From: Wuchereria bancrofti | Taxonomy: Eukaryota > Nematoda > Chromadorea > Rhabditida > Onchocercidae | Assembly (NCBI GenBank): GCA_005281725.1 | Contig: SSBO01000001.1 | Span: 2,588,399 to 2,652,398, forward strand | Direction: 5' to 3' | DNA length: 64,000 bases | Shown here: positions 62,188 through 64,000 of the stretch, piece by piece | How the letters are laid out: each line of letters opens with the position of its first letter | How positions within the stretch are numbered: position 1 is the first letter of the stretch | Program-made: the position numbers and the translations under genes | Notes under the pieces: generated by a model | The model's database searches: none | What the model was told of the DNA's origin: nothing | What the model saw: the letters and a program-made list of their open reading frames with translations, nothing else

Positions 62188-64000
62188 CTAAGTTTTCCAT
62201 AATTTGTTGGCATATTCCATGATCGAGTCGTATAAAGTAAATGTTAATGCGACATCGAGACAGACACGACATAACCGAGGTACAGTACCCTTGTAAAATC
62301 TAAAATGAATGCGTCTAAATGGAAATTTGACCTCGTAACAGTGAAAAATGCCAGAAACAGAAATACTGATAGTATAAAACATGTATTACAGAGGTATTCT
62401 TTTACTTTTCATCTTTTCTAAATACAGTGCTATCATTAAAAGATGTGGTTAAGTCCAGAAGTTTATAGTACAAACAAATAAAGCTCTACTTTAATGCAAT
62501 TTCGAAATGTCTTCTATATGATATCTACCCAATTTAGAGATATCTGTTGCTTAGGATAACTCATTCAATTGACAAGCATGTCAATTTATCTAAAATTAGA
62601 ACTTACGCGAAGAGTCCTTCAGTTTTCAAGATCTGATAGGCGCAGTTAATAGTATTCTTGTATTTTTTAGCTTCTAAGCCTTGCATCCGAGTTTTCACAA
62701 CGTCAATCGGTGTGTTACCATATACGGAACATGCACCAGCAAATACACCAAATAGCGTTGTAGCTGGTTTACTAACTGTCTTTGAATTATCTCCGCCACG
62801 ATACCTAGCATCAATATCAGTTGTATCATTATAAGCGTTTAGTATCATCAGGCAGTAACAATATGAACATTTTAATTCCAACAATTCACTGTTGATGCAA
62901 GATTTAAAACAAATGTAAAATTAATGTGCAATGACAAACATTGTTACCAATCCTTCAAAGTTTCCATTACAAAAAATCGAATTGCTTGGTTAGAACCTTG
63001 TTTTGCCATTGTAGCTGTAACACCTTGATATAGACCCTGCAATATTTCTCTGGCATGAATATGATTATTTTGGAATAACGGAAAATAATACATGTACCAT
63101 ACTTATGACATGTATAAGGAAAAAGTATTTACTAACCCGGAAACCTTCAGTTTGCAAGATTGTCTTCAAACCACCGAAAAAACCTTTAAATTTTGGTTTG
63201 GCCAACTGCTGATCATGAATAAATTTCACTTTAATTGTTTCCATTGGTGTAACAGCAAATATTGCTTCCGAAAGACCTGTGAAAAATTACTTAAATCCTT
63301 TTAAACTGAAAATTGGGTTCAAATTTCATCAATGTTTTTCCTCTCTTAAACCACTTAAAGATCCTCGAAACACACATCAAGATACCATACCAATATCAAT
63401 ATGGATGCTACTTGAGTATATAAACCTTTTACCTGCACCAAAGCCACAAAAGAGTCTCCACATCGGTGTAAGATTGCCATTCGAATCAACGGCATATCCT
63501 TTCAAAGTTTCAAATGTTCCAAACCTGAAAACGTAAACATATAAATCTACCATATAAATATACTACGTATTTCAAACATGAAAAAAGCAAATTTAATTAT
63601 ACCTAAGAGCTGATTTTGGAATTGAACCATAGATTAATATAGACAATCCGCGATACAATCCAAAGAATCCATTAGTTTGTACCGTTTTTCTAACACAATC
63701 TATTGGACCCTGAAAAGATTAAAGTAAAAGTAACATCCATATCTCATATGGTAATGTAAGAATCTAATAAAAAAAATTCTATAAAAAATCAGTTTCTACA
63801 GTGGAAATATGAAAAAGAAAATAGACAATGAAACAGAAACTAACTTTATAAATTGGATGTGCTGAACGTTCATCTAATTGTAACTGCGTTTTAACATATT
63901 CAGTCGGAAACGTAATACATATTTCGATACCACCGGTAAATCCACCAATAACAATACCTTTCACTGATTTATCCGTTGGTAAAAAGCGACGAAAATCAGC
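62188..64000 (-). CDS. SLC25A1: Mitochondrial tricarboxylate (citrate) carrier SLC25A1, 5' end beyond window
   Basis: Inner-membrane exchanger of citrate for malate, supplying cytosolic acetyl-CoA. Seven exons seen: 64000(partial)-63845, 63709-63603, 63524-63433, 63276-63137, 63036-62948, 62804-62607, 62299-62188; about 298 residues, all in phase. Three mitochondrial-carrier repeats with signatures [18 protein letters not shown] and TPIDVVKTR. Characteristic citrate-carrier strings are [57 protein letters not shown] and [18 protein letters not shown]. The first exon is open to the window edge ([15 protein letters not shown]), so the initiator Met lies outside. It neighbours TOP3A tail to tail. 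Confidence 0.97.

Overview
The window is nuclear DNA from a nematode, most likely a filarial (onchocercid) species. It is strongly AT-rich. The genes are split into many short exons by introns of roughly 100-1,200 bp with GT(or GC)...TTTCAG/TTTTAG borders. Several start codons lie within a few bases of an unpaired 3' splice acceptor, as expected for spliced-leader trans-splicing. A decayed BEL/Pao retroelement is present. The species cannot be named from the sequence alone. No bacterial-type features, CRISPR arrays, rRNA or convincing tRNA genes were seen.

Layout: (+) ATG101/epg-9 autophagy factor, 922-2992. (+) DNA polymerase alpha B subunit POLA2/div-1, 4404-9350. (-) SR-type splicing regulator SFSWAP/swp-1, 9961-17160. 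(-) An unrecognised 688-aa protein, 18237-22362. A BEL/Pao pol fossil carrying a perfect 38-bp minisatellite, 24728-25660. (-) A Fer/SPE-8-type SH2 tyrosine kinase with a long charged tail, 27411-34733. (-) A long-chain acyl-CoA synthetase of the ACSL3/4 class, 37176-43273, with a possible alternative first exon at 44.3 kb. (+) Mediator subunit MED7/let-49, 48211-50145. (+) A C2H2 zinc-finger protein, 51116-53515. (+) A short set of coding exons (53877-55204) that splices in frame into (+) topoisomerase III alpha, 56099-60705. (-) The mitochondrial citrate carrier SLC25A1, 62188 to beyond the right edge.

Exon models were built by hand: every junction was checked for splice borders and reading phase, and most predicted proteins align end to end with known orthologues. 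Most genes are housekeeping (autophagy initiation, replication priming, splicing, transcription, DNA decatenation, lipid activation, citrate export) and do not form one pathway. MED7, the zinc-finger gene and TOP3A lie head to tail and could be partly operonic.

The points most worth following up are: the kinase, whose SH2 domain has His where the phosphotyrosine-binding Arg should be and whose activation loop lacks Tyr; the in-frame 5' extension of TOP3A; the frame-breaking candidate exons inside swp-1; the minisatellite that replaces the RT core of the Pao fossil; a tandem duplication that copies a TOP3A splice donor; and three GC-AG introns (one of them tentative).
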